From Rothia dentocariosa ATCC 17931 (GTDB taxonomy: Bacteria; Actinomycetota; Actinomycetes; Actinomycetales; Micrococcaceae), in assembly GCF_000164695.2 (NCBI RefSeq), contig NC_014643.1, positions 1,426,001 to 1,490,000 on the forward strand: DNA of 64,000 nucleotides. The letters run 5' to 3'. Made by a program: the position numbers and the translations under genes. Under the pieces are notes generated by a model, which worked only from the letters and a program-made list of their open reading frames with translations, ran no database searches and was not told where the DNA came from. Positions within the stretch are counted from its first letter, which is position 1; each line of letters starts with the position of its first letter. Below are positions 1 to 6,689 of the stretch, one piece after another.

Positions 1-583
1 CCGCGCCCAAACCGGTGCACACAATATCCCCAAAATCCGGATCCGTCACACGCTCACGCACAAACTCGACCCCGCGCGCCCTCAACGCCTTCACGAGAGC
101 CTGCAAAAACAGCCGAGGCGCCAGCTGATGATCGCCCTCAATCAACGCCGCACCCGCCAAATCCGGGGTAAGTGCAGGTTCCAGGGCGCGCGCCCGGCTC
201 ACGGGAATGGCCTCGGCACTGCGGTTGAGCGAATGGTAATACTCAGAAACATCGCGTAGATGCGCCGCGTCCGCACGGTCACCCGCCACCACCAACGTGC
301 CGGTCGTATCGTAGCCGGTGGGCGCATCCGTTACCGCGGCGAGCCTGCGCATGAGCGAAGGGTACGCATTCGCGCTGGCGGTCATTAGTGGGAAAAGCGC
401 ATCCTGCTGAAACTGCACTTCGGCAATGGGCGCGAGCATCCCGCCCGCAAAATAGCTGGCACCCGTGCCGCGCTCGCCGGGGGTTGGGTCATAGACGCGC
501 ACCCGCTGGCCGTGTTCGGTAAGCTCAAAGGCGGTGGTCAGCCCAATAATTCCGCCGCCCACCACGGTAATAACTTCTGCCAT
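1..583 (-). CDS. thiO: Glycine oxidase ThiO (partial, runs off the left edge)
   Basis: FAD-dependent amine oxidase of the ThiO family. It would oxidise glycine to the imine used to build the thiazole moiety of thiamine. Only the N-terminal 194 or so residues lie in the window. The ATG at 581-583 opens a protein with a Rossmann dinucleotide motif (GGGIIG, residues 9-14). This is followed by the TGASYFAGGMLAP stretch typical of the DAO fold. The start lies 2 bases after the thiE stop, so the two genes are tightly coupled in one minus-strand operon. The assignment to ThiO rather than a generic DAO-family oxidase rests partly on that neighbour. Confidence 0.85.
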   Translation of the reverse strand, partial: MAEVITVVGGGIIGLTTAFELTEHGQRVRVYDPTPGERGTGASYFAGGMLAPIAEVQFQQDALFPLMTASANAYPSLMRRLAAVTDAPTGYDTTGTLVVAGDRADAAHLRDVSEYYHSLNRSAEAIPVSRARALEPALTPDLAGAALIEGDHQLAPRLFLQALVKALRARGVEFVRERVTDPDFGDIVCTGLGA

Positions 584-585
584 GA

Positions 586-1245
586 TTATGCTTGCAATTC
601 CGGGTTTTCCACGAAGGCGCGTGCCATTGCAACCCCGGCAACCCCTGTTTCGCGGATGCTCGGGCAGTCCTGCGGCCAAATATCACCGATGGCGACTACC
701 GGAACCTTCGAAAGCTCGGCAAGTTCACGCAGCCCTTCAACACCCAGTGGCGGGCGGTTTGAGGCTTTGGTCGGGGAGGGGCGGAACGGCCCAGCACCAA
801 TGTAATCGATCAGGTGCGCAACGGTGTTAGCGCGCTCAACAAGCTCGCGAGTGCCGGTCGTGAGCCCAATAATGGCGTGCTCACCCAGCAGACGGCGGGC
901 ATCGGCGACGGGCAGATCGTCTTGACCTATATGTACCCCGTCGATGCGCACCCCGCGAGCGCGCAGGGCAAGGGCAACATCCACCCGGTCATCGATCAGT
1001 ATCTTCTGGTGGGGGAGTGCGATGCGCGCAATCTCTTCGGCAAGGGCATACAGGTCGTGGGCGCTGATGGGCTTGGAACGCACCTGTATGCAGGTAGCAT
1101 GCCGTGCCCGCCGCACCGTTTCGACGGGGTTTTCGCCGGTGACCAGATACAGTGAAAGGTCTAAGGGTGTGGCGGTTTCGGCGGCGCTGTTGGTTGTCAT
1201 GGGACCACGATTCGACTGTGAAAGTAGTGTTTCCTGCGTGCTCAC
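586..1245 (-). CDS. thiE: Thiamine-phosphate synthase ThiE
   Basis: Condenses HMP pyrophosphate with thiazole phosphate to thiamine phosphate in the cytoplasm. The protein is a TIM-barrel of 219 residues, normal for the family. Family landmarks are visible: QVRSKP near the first strands, ILIDDRVDVALA, DGVHIGQDDLP, the phosphate loop region YIGAGPFRPSPTK and the C-terminal VAGVAMARAF. The longest frame begins with GTG at 1245. An ATG at 1200 (MTTNSAAE) is an alternative start, since neither has a clear ribosome-binding site. It is the first gene of a minus-strand thi operon. No TPP riboswitch motif is visible in the 570 bases upstream. Confidence 0.9.
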   Translation of the reverse strand: MSTQETLLSQSNRGPMTTNSAAETATPLDLSLYLVTGENPVETVRRARHATCIQVRSKPISAHDLYALAEEIARIALPHQKILIDDRVDVALALRARGVRIDGVHIGQDDLPVADARRLLGEHAIIGLTTGTRELVERANTVAHLIDYIGAGPFRPSPTKASNRPPLGVEGLRELAELSKVPVVAIGDIWPQDCPSIRETGVAGVAMARAFVENPELQA

Positions 1246-1366
1246 GCGGGTGTTGCGGTGATTTTGCGACGATGCGGCACACGCAGATGTTTCCCACTCA
1301 GGCTAGCACACAACCTTTATCGTGGTTCTTGGCGGCGTTTTTATTGCTTTGACATGCTGCCTGAAT

Positions 1367-1440
1367 CCGCGAGCAGGTAGTTTTTGACCGAAAAGGTAGG
1401 AAAATACTACCTGCTCGGGTCAAAAACTACCTGCTCGCGG
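1367..1440. repeat. Long perfect inverted repeat with an internal third arm copy
   Basis: Arms 1367-1389 and 1418-1440 are perfectly complementary over 23 bases. Between them, 1406-1417 repeats 12 bases of the right arm (ACTACCTGCTCG, again at 1426-1437). The left arm can therefore pair with either copy, giving mutually exclusive hairpins. It lies about 120-195 bases upstream of the thiE start. It could be a terminator, a leader attenuator or a dispersed hairpin repeat. Similar architecture is seen at 10721-10783 and 13542-13637. Confidence 0.7.
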
Positions 1441-1510
1441 GGCTAGCTGAGGAAAATAAAAAAGCCCTGGCAAATACCAGAGCATTTAAGAGCGGCTGAC
1501 GGGCTGGAGG

Positions 1511-1542
1511 TAAAAAATCGTCCCTGATGGGGCGATTTTTTA
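1511..1542. terminator. Bidirectional terminator-like hairpin
   Basis: A stem of about 13 pairs (AAAAAATCGTCCC against GGGGCGATTTTTT, one G-T pair) closes a TGAT loop, with T-runs on both strands. It would stop transcription coming from the tRNA on the minus strand. Confidence 0.75.
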
Positions 1543-1574
1543 GCGTAAGCGATTCCCGGAAGCCTAAAAAAGAG

Positions 1575-1598
1575 GTCTCCAGCCGTTAGGCTGGAGAC
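1575..1598 (-). terminator. Terminator of the tRNA-Gly gene
   Basis: GTCTCCAGCC and GGCTGGAGAC form a perfect 10-pair stem with a 4-base loop. On the minus strand it is followed by CTCTTTTTT. It begins 5 bases beyond the tRNA 3' end. Confidence 0.8.
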
Positions 1599-1603
1599 AC
1601 AAG

Positions 1604-1677
1604 TGGAGCGGCTGACGGGAATCGAACCCGCGTATCAGGCTTGGGAAGCGTGCGCTCTACCATTGAGCTACAGCCGC
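1604..1677 (-). tRNA. tRNA-Gly (anticodon CCC)
   Basis: The minus strand folds into a full cloverleaf. The acceptor stem is GCGGCTG/CAGCCGC, the D arm is GCTC/GAGC, the anticodon loop is TTCCCAA, and the T arm has the loop TTCGATT. The 3' CCA is encoded. The anticodon CCC reads GGG. The anticodon stem CACGC/GCCTG carries an internal C-C mismatch at its third pair, which is unusual. Confidence 0.93.
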
Positions 1678-1818
1678 GCATCCGTGAACGGACTTAACCT
1701 AGTGTAGCGTGTGCTGCCTCGGTTCGCACACTTTGCCGCAGATTTTTATTTTTGACTTGTCGGCTGTTCTTTTTGAGCAATGGTGAAGTATGGAGTCTGG
1801 AGTCGGTATCCTTAGAGT

Positions 1819-2415
1819 GTGCTTATTTCAGACCGCGATATTCGACGAGAAATTGCTGACGGCCGTATCGTACTTGAGCCGTTTGACGATTCGATGATTC
1901 AGCCGGCGAGCGTCGATGTGCGCATCGACCGCTTTTTCCGTCTGTTTGACAACCATAAGTACCCGCATATTGACCCGTCGCAGGAGCAGGAGGAACTAAC
2001 TCGTCTGGTGGAAGTTGCCCCCGACGAGCCTTTTATTCTGCATCCTGGCGAGTTCGTGCTCGGGTCCACCTACGAACAGGTGACCCTGCCTGCGGATGTG
2101 GCGGCTCGCCTGGAAGGTAAGTCTTCACTCGGGCGTTTGGGGCTTTTGACCCACTCAACCGCAGGGTTCATTGACCCCGGTTTTTCAGGGCACGTGACCC
2201 TGGAACTGTCTAATATGGCGACCCTGCCGGTCATGCTGTGGCCCGGGTCTAAGGTCGGTCAGCTGTGTTTCTTCCGGCTCACAAGCGAGACTGAGCATCC
2301 GTATGGTTCCGGCGCATACGGAAACCGCTACCAGGGGCAGCGCGGGCCGACCGCATCGCGCAGCTACCTGAACTTTCACCGTACAGAGATCCCCGTTGAG
2401 AAATCTGGCGACTAG
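1819..2415 (+). CDS. dcd: dCTP deaminase
   Basis: Trimeric enzyme that deaminates dCTP to dUTP on the route to dTMP. In some actinobacteria, such as Mycobacterium tuberculosis, the homologue also cleaves dUTP to dUMP. Which form this is cannot be read from the sequence. The 198 residues include the family core [11 protein letters not shown] followed by GHVTLE with the catalytic glutamate, the phosphate-binding EGKSSLGR, and the C-terminal [11 protein letters not shown] lid. The GTG start at 1819 gives the conserved N-terminus [12 protein letters not shown]. The gene stands alone, 33 bases before the next gene on the same strand. Confidence 0.95.
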   Translation: MLISDRDIRREIADGRIVLEPFDDSMIQPASVDVRIDRFFRLFDNHKYPHIDPSQEQEELTRLVEVAPDEPFILHPGEFVLGSTYEQVTLPADVAARLEGKSSLGRLGLLTHSTAGFIDPGFSGHVTLELSNMATLPVMLWPGSKVGQLCFFRLTSETEHPYGSGAYGNRYQGQRGPTASRSYLNFHRTEIPVEKSGD

Positions 2416-2448
2416 TCGCCGTCCGCATGATTTTTTCAAGGAGATACC

Positions 2449-3678
2449 TTGTCGTTCAAGACAATGGCTTTGAGCCCTGCCGGTGCCGATCTGAAGGTTA
2501 TTTTTGGTCCCGGTGTTCCCGATGCGCTGCGCGAGCAGATCGTACAGACCTGGGGGAGTCTATCCCCGCGCCTCTTCGATAGTGTGCATGATGCCCTTGA
2601 GGCAACCCAGTCTGTGGCGCACGCTATTGTGCTCACGGACGGGAGTGTGAATCTGTTTGACGAGCACCCCGACCTGGTGAACCCGTTCGGGATTCTGCAG
2701 ATTCTTAATATTCAGAACGAGAAGCAGGCGTTGGAGACTCTGACGTCTAATCTGACGGTTGCTATGATTCAGCAGTTGGCGGGTAAGCGCACCATGCTGC
2801 ACGCTGCCGCCATTGGCGACCCCGCTACGAAGCGCGCGCTGGTGCTGGTGGGTGCTTCGGGGCGGGGGAAGACGACTGCCGCGCAGTATCTGGGGAAGAA
2901 GTTCACCTATCTGACGGACGAAACCACGATCGTGGGCGCCGACCGTGAGATTTACCCCTACCCGAAGCCGCTGTCGCTGGTAGTCTCTGATGACGAGCCG
3001 AAGGAACAGCGCAACCCTGTGGATCTGGGTCTGAACGCGGCGGACTGTGAGGATACGAGCTATACAGCCGCTCGCGTCGTCATGGTGGGGCGCACCGATG
3101 AGCCCACGAAACCCTATCTTGAGCGTGTGAGCCTGGGGGATGCGCTCATGTCGATTGCCGAGCAGACCTCTGGCGTGGCGCTCAACCCCGAGGGTGTGCT
3201 CTCGATTATTCGCCTGTTTGAGCAGTGCGGCGGCGTATGGCGGCTGGTGTATTCCGAGGTTGAAGATATTGAGCCGCTCGTGCGTGAACTTCTCGCCGGG
3301 GATGCTGTGCTCCCGAACTCCGAGAGAGTGGACGAGTACGAGACCTTTGAGGTGCCCGACCGCTTGCCGAACGTATACCCTAACGGTACGCAGGTTCTTC
3401 AGCGCATGTTCGGTACCGTCGGGTACCTGGTGGATGGAGAAAGATTCCTGCTGCATCACGGAGATTCACTGGATGAGCTTTCCGCCTTCGCAGCAGAGTG
3501 CTGGATTAACGCCGCTCACGAGCTGACGGTGCGGGAGCACTACGAAGTCATGCGTGAGTTGTTTGAGGGGCTGCCCGAGGATGCGCATCGCCAGGTTGTT
3601 GAGCAGCTATCCGAAAGCGGCATACTCACAATGCGCACCGTAGATGATCCGCTGTATACCGAAGAAGACTCGAACTAA
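2449..3678 (+). CDS. HprK-like P-loop protein with a PqqD-like tail
   Basis: Function unknown. The 409-residue protein has a central segment resembling the ATP-binding core of HPr kinase/phosphorylase. It shows LHAAA (residues 117-121), a Walker A motif GASGRGKTT (135-143), then YLTDETT and YPYPKPLSLV, as in HprK-type proteins that sense their substrate through a conserved His/Asp pair. The first 110 residues match nothing I recognise. The last 80 or so (GYLVDGERFLLHHGDSLDEL to QLSESGIL) look like a PqqD-type winged-helix domain, as found on RiPP peptide-binding proteins; this is a weak impression. The start has an AAGGAGA ribosome site. No peptide-modification genes are nearby. Confidence 0.6.
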   Translation: MSFKTMALSPAGADLKVIFGPGVPDALREQIVQTWGSLSPRLFDSVHDALEATQSVAHAIVLTDGSVNLFDEHPDLVNPFGILQILNIQNEKQALETLTSNLTVAMIQQLAGKRTMLHAAAIGDPATKRALVLVGASGRGKTTAAQYLGKKFTYLTDETTIVGADREIYPYPKPLSLVVSDDEPKEQRNPVDLGLNAADCEDTSYTAARVVMVGRTDEPTKPYLERVSLGDALMSIAEQTSGVALNPEGVLSIIRLFEQCGGVWRLVYSEVEDIEPLVRELLAGDAVLPNSERVDEYETFEVPDRLPNVYPNGTQVLQRMFGTVGYLVDGERFLLHHGDSLDELSAFAAECWINAAHELTVREHYEVMRELFEGLPEDAHRQVVEQLSESGILTMRTVDDPLYTEEDSN

Positions 3679-3694
3679 ACAAACCCAATAAATA

Positions 3695-3727
3695 CGCGAG
3701 CAGATAGCGGATTGCTATCTGCTCGCG
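3695..3727. terminator. Convergent terminator hairpin
   Basis: CGCGAGCAGATAGC and GCTATCTGCTCGCG form a perfect 14-pair stem around a GGATT loop. It lies between convergent genes. The stem word GCGAGCAG-R-TAG also occurs in the hairpin at 1367-1440. Confidence 0.8.
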
Positions 3728-3763
3728 GGTTAAGACTCGTAGGTCAAGGGGGCGAGTAAAGAA

Positions 3764-5173
3764 CTACCGCTGCGCCGCCTTGGCCGCTTTCTTTTCGGCG
3801 CGGCGTGCCTTGCGCAGGTGAAGCGCTTGTGGCGATTCTAACGGCAGGGTCATGAGCAGGCCCGCCAACACCACGATCATAATGCCGACAATACCCCACA
3901 CCTGGGCGTTGAAAATCGTGACAAACAGCCCGAACAGCATGGGTGCCAAGAAGCTGGTTGCACGCCCGGTCGTCGAATACAGCCCGAAGAGCTCACCTTC
4001 CGTACCGGGATCGGCGATGCGCGCCAAGAAGGTACGCGACGAGGACTGCGCGGGCCCCACGAAGAGGGCGAGAATGAGTGCGCAAATCCAGAAGGTCATG
4101 GGGTAGGGGAACAAGAGTAGGGGTACGGCTGCGATCAGGATGGCCACCAGCGAGAAAATAATAATCTTTTTGGGCCCCAGATAGTCATCCAGGTACCCGC
4201 CCAGCACCGCGCCTACGGCGGCAACACCGTTGGCGGCAACACCGAAAATAATGACATCCGAGGTGCTGAACCCGAAGGAACCAGCCGCCAGCACGCCGCC
4301 GAAGGTGAAGATACCGGCTAAACCATCGCGGAAGATAGCGCTGGCACACAGGAAATAAAGGGTTTGCGGTGCCGTGGTGCGCAGCCGCATAATGGTGCGC
4401 CACAGCTCCTTGTAGGCTGCAAAAAGACCGCCTTGGCGTGCCGGAGAAAGCCTGGCTAGGCCGCGTTCTAAGAACCTGAGTTCACCTGTGGGAAGGACCT
4501 CCGGAAGCACCCGTTCGCGGCGGCGCATCCGAATTAGCAAAGGCGTGCAGAAGATCAGGCACCACAGGGCGGAGAACAGTGCCACTGCGCGAATATTGAA
4601 GGCGTTATCGGTGCTCAGGTGCAGCCCGTTAGGCTCAAGTACGAAGCCCCACAACACGATAATTAGGGCCACTAGGCCGCCCACATACCCCGCCGACCAA
4701 CCGATCCCCGAGATTTTACCGATATTATTCGGGGTTGAAATGCGTGGAAGTATAGCGTTGTAATTCACGACCGCAAATTCGCTGAATACGCTCGCCGCAG
4801 ATACGAGAATCACGCCCAGCCACAGATGCGCTTCATCGGGAAATACGAAAAAACACAGTCCAGAGAACGCCACCAGAGAAAGCGTATTAACACCTAACCA
4901 GAAAATACCTTTACCGGATTTATCGGCGCGCTGGCCCGAAACCGGAGCGAAAAAGGCAATACAGAACCCGGCAATGGTCAATCCCAGTGACAGTGCCGCC
5001 GATGCATCCTCGGTTGAGCCGAAGTAAGAGCTGGTGAGGTAGACCGTAAAAATGAAGGTCATCATGATGGTGTCGAAGCTCGACGAGCCGACATCCCACA
5101 GCACCCAAGATGCAACCGAACGGCGGCTGGTACTGTGGTCGGGAATGCGTCTAGTCATAACGGATGTGTTCAC
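3764..5173 (-). CDS. MFS transporter, UMF1/Atg22-like
   Basis: Integral membrane protein of 469 residues with about 12 hydrophobic segments. The N-terminus (ASWVLWDVGSSSFDTIMMTFIFTVY) is characteristic of the UMF1/Atg22-like branch of the major facilitator superfamily. Fungal members release amino acids from vacuoles. The bacterial substrate is unknown. The protein ends in a basic cytoplasmic tail rich in Lys, Arg and Ala. The frame opens with GTG at 5173. An ATG at 5158 (MTRRIPDHS) is an equally plausible start because neither has a good ribosome site. Confidence 0.85.
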   Translation of the reverse strand: MNTSVMTRRIPDHSTSRRSVASWVLWDVGSSSFDTIMMTFIFTVYLTSSYFGSTEDASAALSLGLTIAGFCIAFFAPVSGQRADKSGKGIFWLGVNTLSLVAFSGLCFFVFPDEAHLWLGVILVSAASVFSEFAVVNYNAILPRISTPNNIGKISGIGWSAGYVGGLVALIIVLWGFVLEPNGLHLSTDNAFNIRAVALFSALWCLIFCTPLLIRMRRRERVLPEVLPTGELRFLERGLARLSPARQGGLFAAYKELWRTIMRLRTTAPQTLYFLCASAIFRDGLAGIFTFGGVLAAGSFGFSTSDVIIFGVAANGVAAVGAVLGGYLDDYLGPKKIIIFSLVAILIAAVPLLLFPYPMTFWICALILALFVGPAQSSSRTFLARIADPGTEGELFGLYSTTGRATSFLAPMLFGLFVTIFNAQVWGIVGIMIVVLAGLLMTLPLESPQALHLRKARRAEKKAAKAAQR

Positions 5174-5316
5174 TTTCGTGTAAGACGCAGCTAGGCGCCC
5201 TCAATCTGGTGCTGGTCTTGTAGCTTACCCCGGCGGCACTGCCGTAGGCATCGCCTCCCAGCGTGCCGAGTGCCTTATTCTCTTCTGAACAGGCAGACTA
5301 TTCAGCACATCGGAAA

Positions 5317-5363
5317 GGATGCGCACACCGCTGCAGCGTGAAGGCTGCGGGGGCGGCGCATCC
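5317..5363. terminator. Hairpin downstream of the DUF4235 gene
   Basis: GGATGCGC (5317-5324) pairs with GCGCATCC (5356-5363). An inner CAGC/GCTG stem sits in between. The outer arms are an inverted pair of the heptamer that is over-represented across this window. Confidence 0.55.
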
Positions 5364-5383
5364 ACCCAAAATACACCGTGAAA

Positions 5384-5617
5384 TTATGAGAAGAAACGGC
5401 GCTGTGCGCGGGCAATACCGACGCTTACCAGAGCACCCACCACGGAGGTGATGACGGTCCACACAATAACATTGCGCAGAGTGTCTTCGGATTCGGGGCC
5501 GATGGTAGGAGGTTCGTTACCGGTCACACGTTTCCACGCTGCGCCAAGACCTTTGCTTGTCAGGGCGGCGGCGGCCATATTGGCACCGGTGATAGCAATC
5601 TTTGCTACGGGGTTCAT
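5384..5617 (-). CDS. DUF4235 membrane protein
   Basis: Small protein of 77 residues. It has the family pattern of an N-terminal amphipathic or hydrophobic segment, GAAWKRVTGNEPPTIGPES in the middle, then a transmembrane helix (VIVWTVITSVVGALVSVGIA) and a basic end (RAQRRFF). DUF4235 proteins are small actinobacterial membrane proteins of unknown role. The ATG at 5617 is preceded by GAGGAGA on the minus strand, a strong ribosome site. It is a single-gene unit ending in a hairpin. Confidence 0.85.
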   Translation of the reverse strand: MNPVAKIAITGANMAAAALTSKGLGAAWKRVTGNEPPTIGPESEDTLRNVIVWTVITSVVGALVSVGIARAQRRFFS

Positions 5618-5921
5618 ATCTTCTCCTCAAAAATCAGAAGTGACTATCCCTAGCCTATCGGCTTTGCGGCTCAGATGCAGAGAACATGACCTGTTTTAAC
5701 GCGCGCATACACGAAAAATCGGGGTAAAAACTCTAGAACGTGAGAAAAAGCACAGTATTGCGGGTCTGAAAGGCGTATACCAGCGGCAAATCAAGGAATC
5801 ATATTACCGACCTGCCACACGTTCTTGTCATAAACCGATTCAAAAACTCAACGAACTCACAGAAAACGACTCATACAGCATAGAATGTAAACGTTTATAG
5901 GCTTCGAGCTCTCGAAGCAAC
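5618..5921. other. Intergenic region upstream of the ykoEDC leader
   Basis: About 300 bases between the divergent DUF4235 gene and the TPP riboswitch. CATAGAAT near 5879-5886 is a possible -10 element for the ykoEDC transcript, but no clear -35 is visible. No open frame with coding character was seen. Confidence 0.35.
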
Positions 5922-6007
5922 ACGACAGGGGAGCGCCGCAGACGGGCGCTGAGAGTGCAACGCAGACCCTCGAACCTGATCCGGTTAGTACCGGCGTAGG
6001 GAGTCGA
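5922..6007 (+). promoter_or_regulatory. TPP riboswitch (THI element)
   Basis: The aptamer core is unmistakable. It has GGGGAGC at 5928-5934, CTGAGA at 5949-5954, then GACCCT, GAACCTGATC and GGTTAGTACCGGCGTAGGGA. The closing stem CGAC/GTCG is at about 5923-5926 and 6003-6006. TPP binding represses the downstream genes. It precedes ykoEDC, which marks that transporter as part of thiamine homeostasis. Confidence 0.95.
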
Positions 6008-6052
6008 AATATGTTTTCTCAACACCCCACCCGCAACGGGTGTGGATGTTCC

Positions 6053-6070
6053 CCTTCCAATCATGGGAGG
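6053..6070 (+). promoter_or_regulatory. Possible Shine-Dalgarno sequester hairpin of the riboswitch
   Basis: CCTTCC (6053-6058) can pair with the ykoE ribosome site GGGAGG (6065-6070) across a 6-base loop, with one G-T pair. This suggests the riboswitch acts on translation initiation. A second hairpin (CACCCG/CGGGTG, about 6028-6043) lies just before it and could be part of the switch. No T-run typical of a terminator is present. Confidence 0.5.
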
Positions 6071-6075
6071 AAAAT

Positions 6076-6675
6076 ATGTCTCAAAAATCTCGCCTCAGCT
6101 GGCGGGTCAATGAAATCGTCATCGTCTCTGTGGTCGCCGCCGCCTGCGCGGTAATCTTCTGGATCTGGGATATTGCCGTAGACCCCGCCACTAAAACGCT
6201 CTTCGCGGCGGTTCCCGAATACCGACCCATCGTCGCCGGTATGTGGCTGCTCGCCGGTGTGCTCGGCGGGTACCTTATCCGCAAACCCGGCGCCGCGCTC
6301 TACTGCGAAATCGTCGCCGCCGTCATCTCCGTATTCCTCACCGGAGGCGCCTGGAGCCAATCAATCCTCATCGCCGGATTCTTCCAGGGAATTGGCGCCG
6401 AGATCGCCTTCGCCGTACTCGGGTACCGCGTCTGGAACCTCAGCACAGCAGCCTTCGCGGGCGCACTGAGCGGGCTCTTCATGGGCGTCAACGAAATCAT
6501 CATCTACTACCCAGACATGGAAATCTTCAAAGCCGTCATCTACGTGGTATGCGCGGTCGTCTCAGGAATTGTGCTCGCCGGGGTACTCTCCTGGGGACTC
6601 ACGAAAGCGCTCGCTAAAACCGGGGTACTCGCCTCGCTAGCCTCCGGCGTGCAGGCACGTACCGCACGCGGATAA
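6076..6675 (+). CDS. ykoE: ECF transporter substrate-binding subunit YkoE
   Basis: Membrane S-component of an energy-coupling-factor importer. YkoE family members bind thiamine or its hydroxymethylpyrimidine precursor. The protein has about 199 residues with five to six hydrophobic helices and conserved WRVNEIVIVSVVAA near the N-terminus. The ATG at 6076 is chosen over the in-frame ATG at 6040 because it has GGGAGG five bases upstream and the protein then starts MSQKSRLSWRV. It is the first gene of ykoE-ykoD-ykoC under a TPP riboswitch, which fixes the substrate class. Confidence 0.9.
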   Translation: MSQKSRLSWRVNEIVIVSVVAAACAVIFWIWDIAVDPATKTLFAAVPEYRPIVAGMWLLAGVLGGYLIRKPGAALYCEIVAAVISVFLTGGAWSQSILIAGFFQGIGAEIAFAVLGYRVWNLSTAAFAGALSGLFMGVNEIIIYYPDMEIFKAVIYVVCAVVSGIVLAGVLSWGLTKALAKTGVLASLASGVQARTARG

Positions 6676-6689
6676 CGGGCAGGCGGCGT

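Larger units (their letters stand above)
1246..1818. other. Intergenic region with hairpins and a tRNA
   Basis: This gap between thiE and dcd has no convincing protein gene. Reading leftward from the right end it holds a tRNA-Gly gene, its terminator, a second strong terminator and a long perfect inverted repeat close to thiE. Each is listed separately. I searched both strands for the CTGAGA and ACCTGATC boxes of a TPP riboswitch and found none. thiE is therefore either unregulated by TPP or controlled through something else here. Confidence 0.6.

Noticed and set aside
2560..3459. Open frame of about 300 codons opposite the HprK-like gene
   Set aside because: The composition is Arg/His/Gln-rich with no domain, and the plus-strand gene has a good ribosome site and P-loop motifs.
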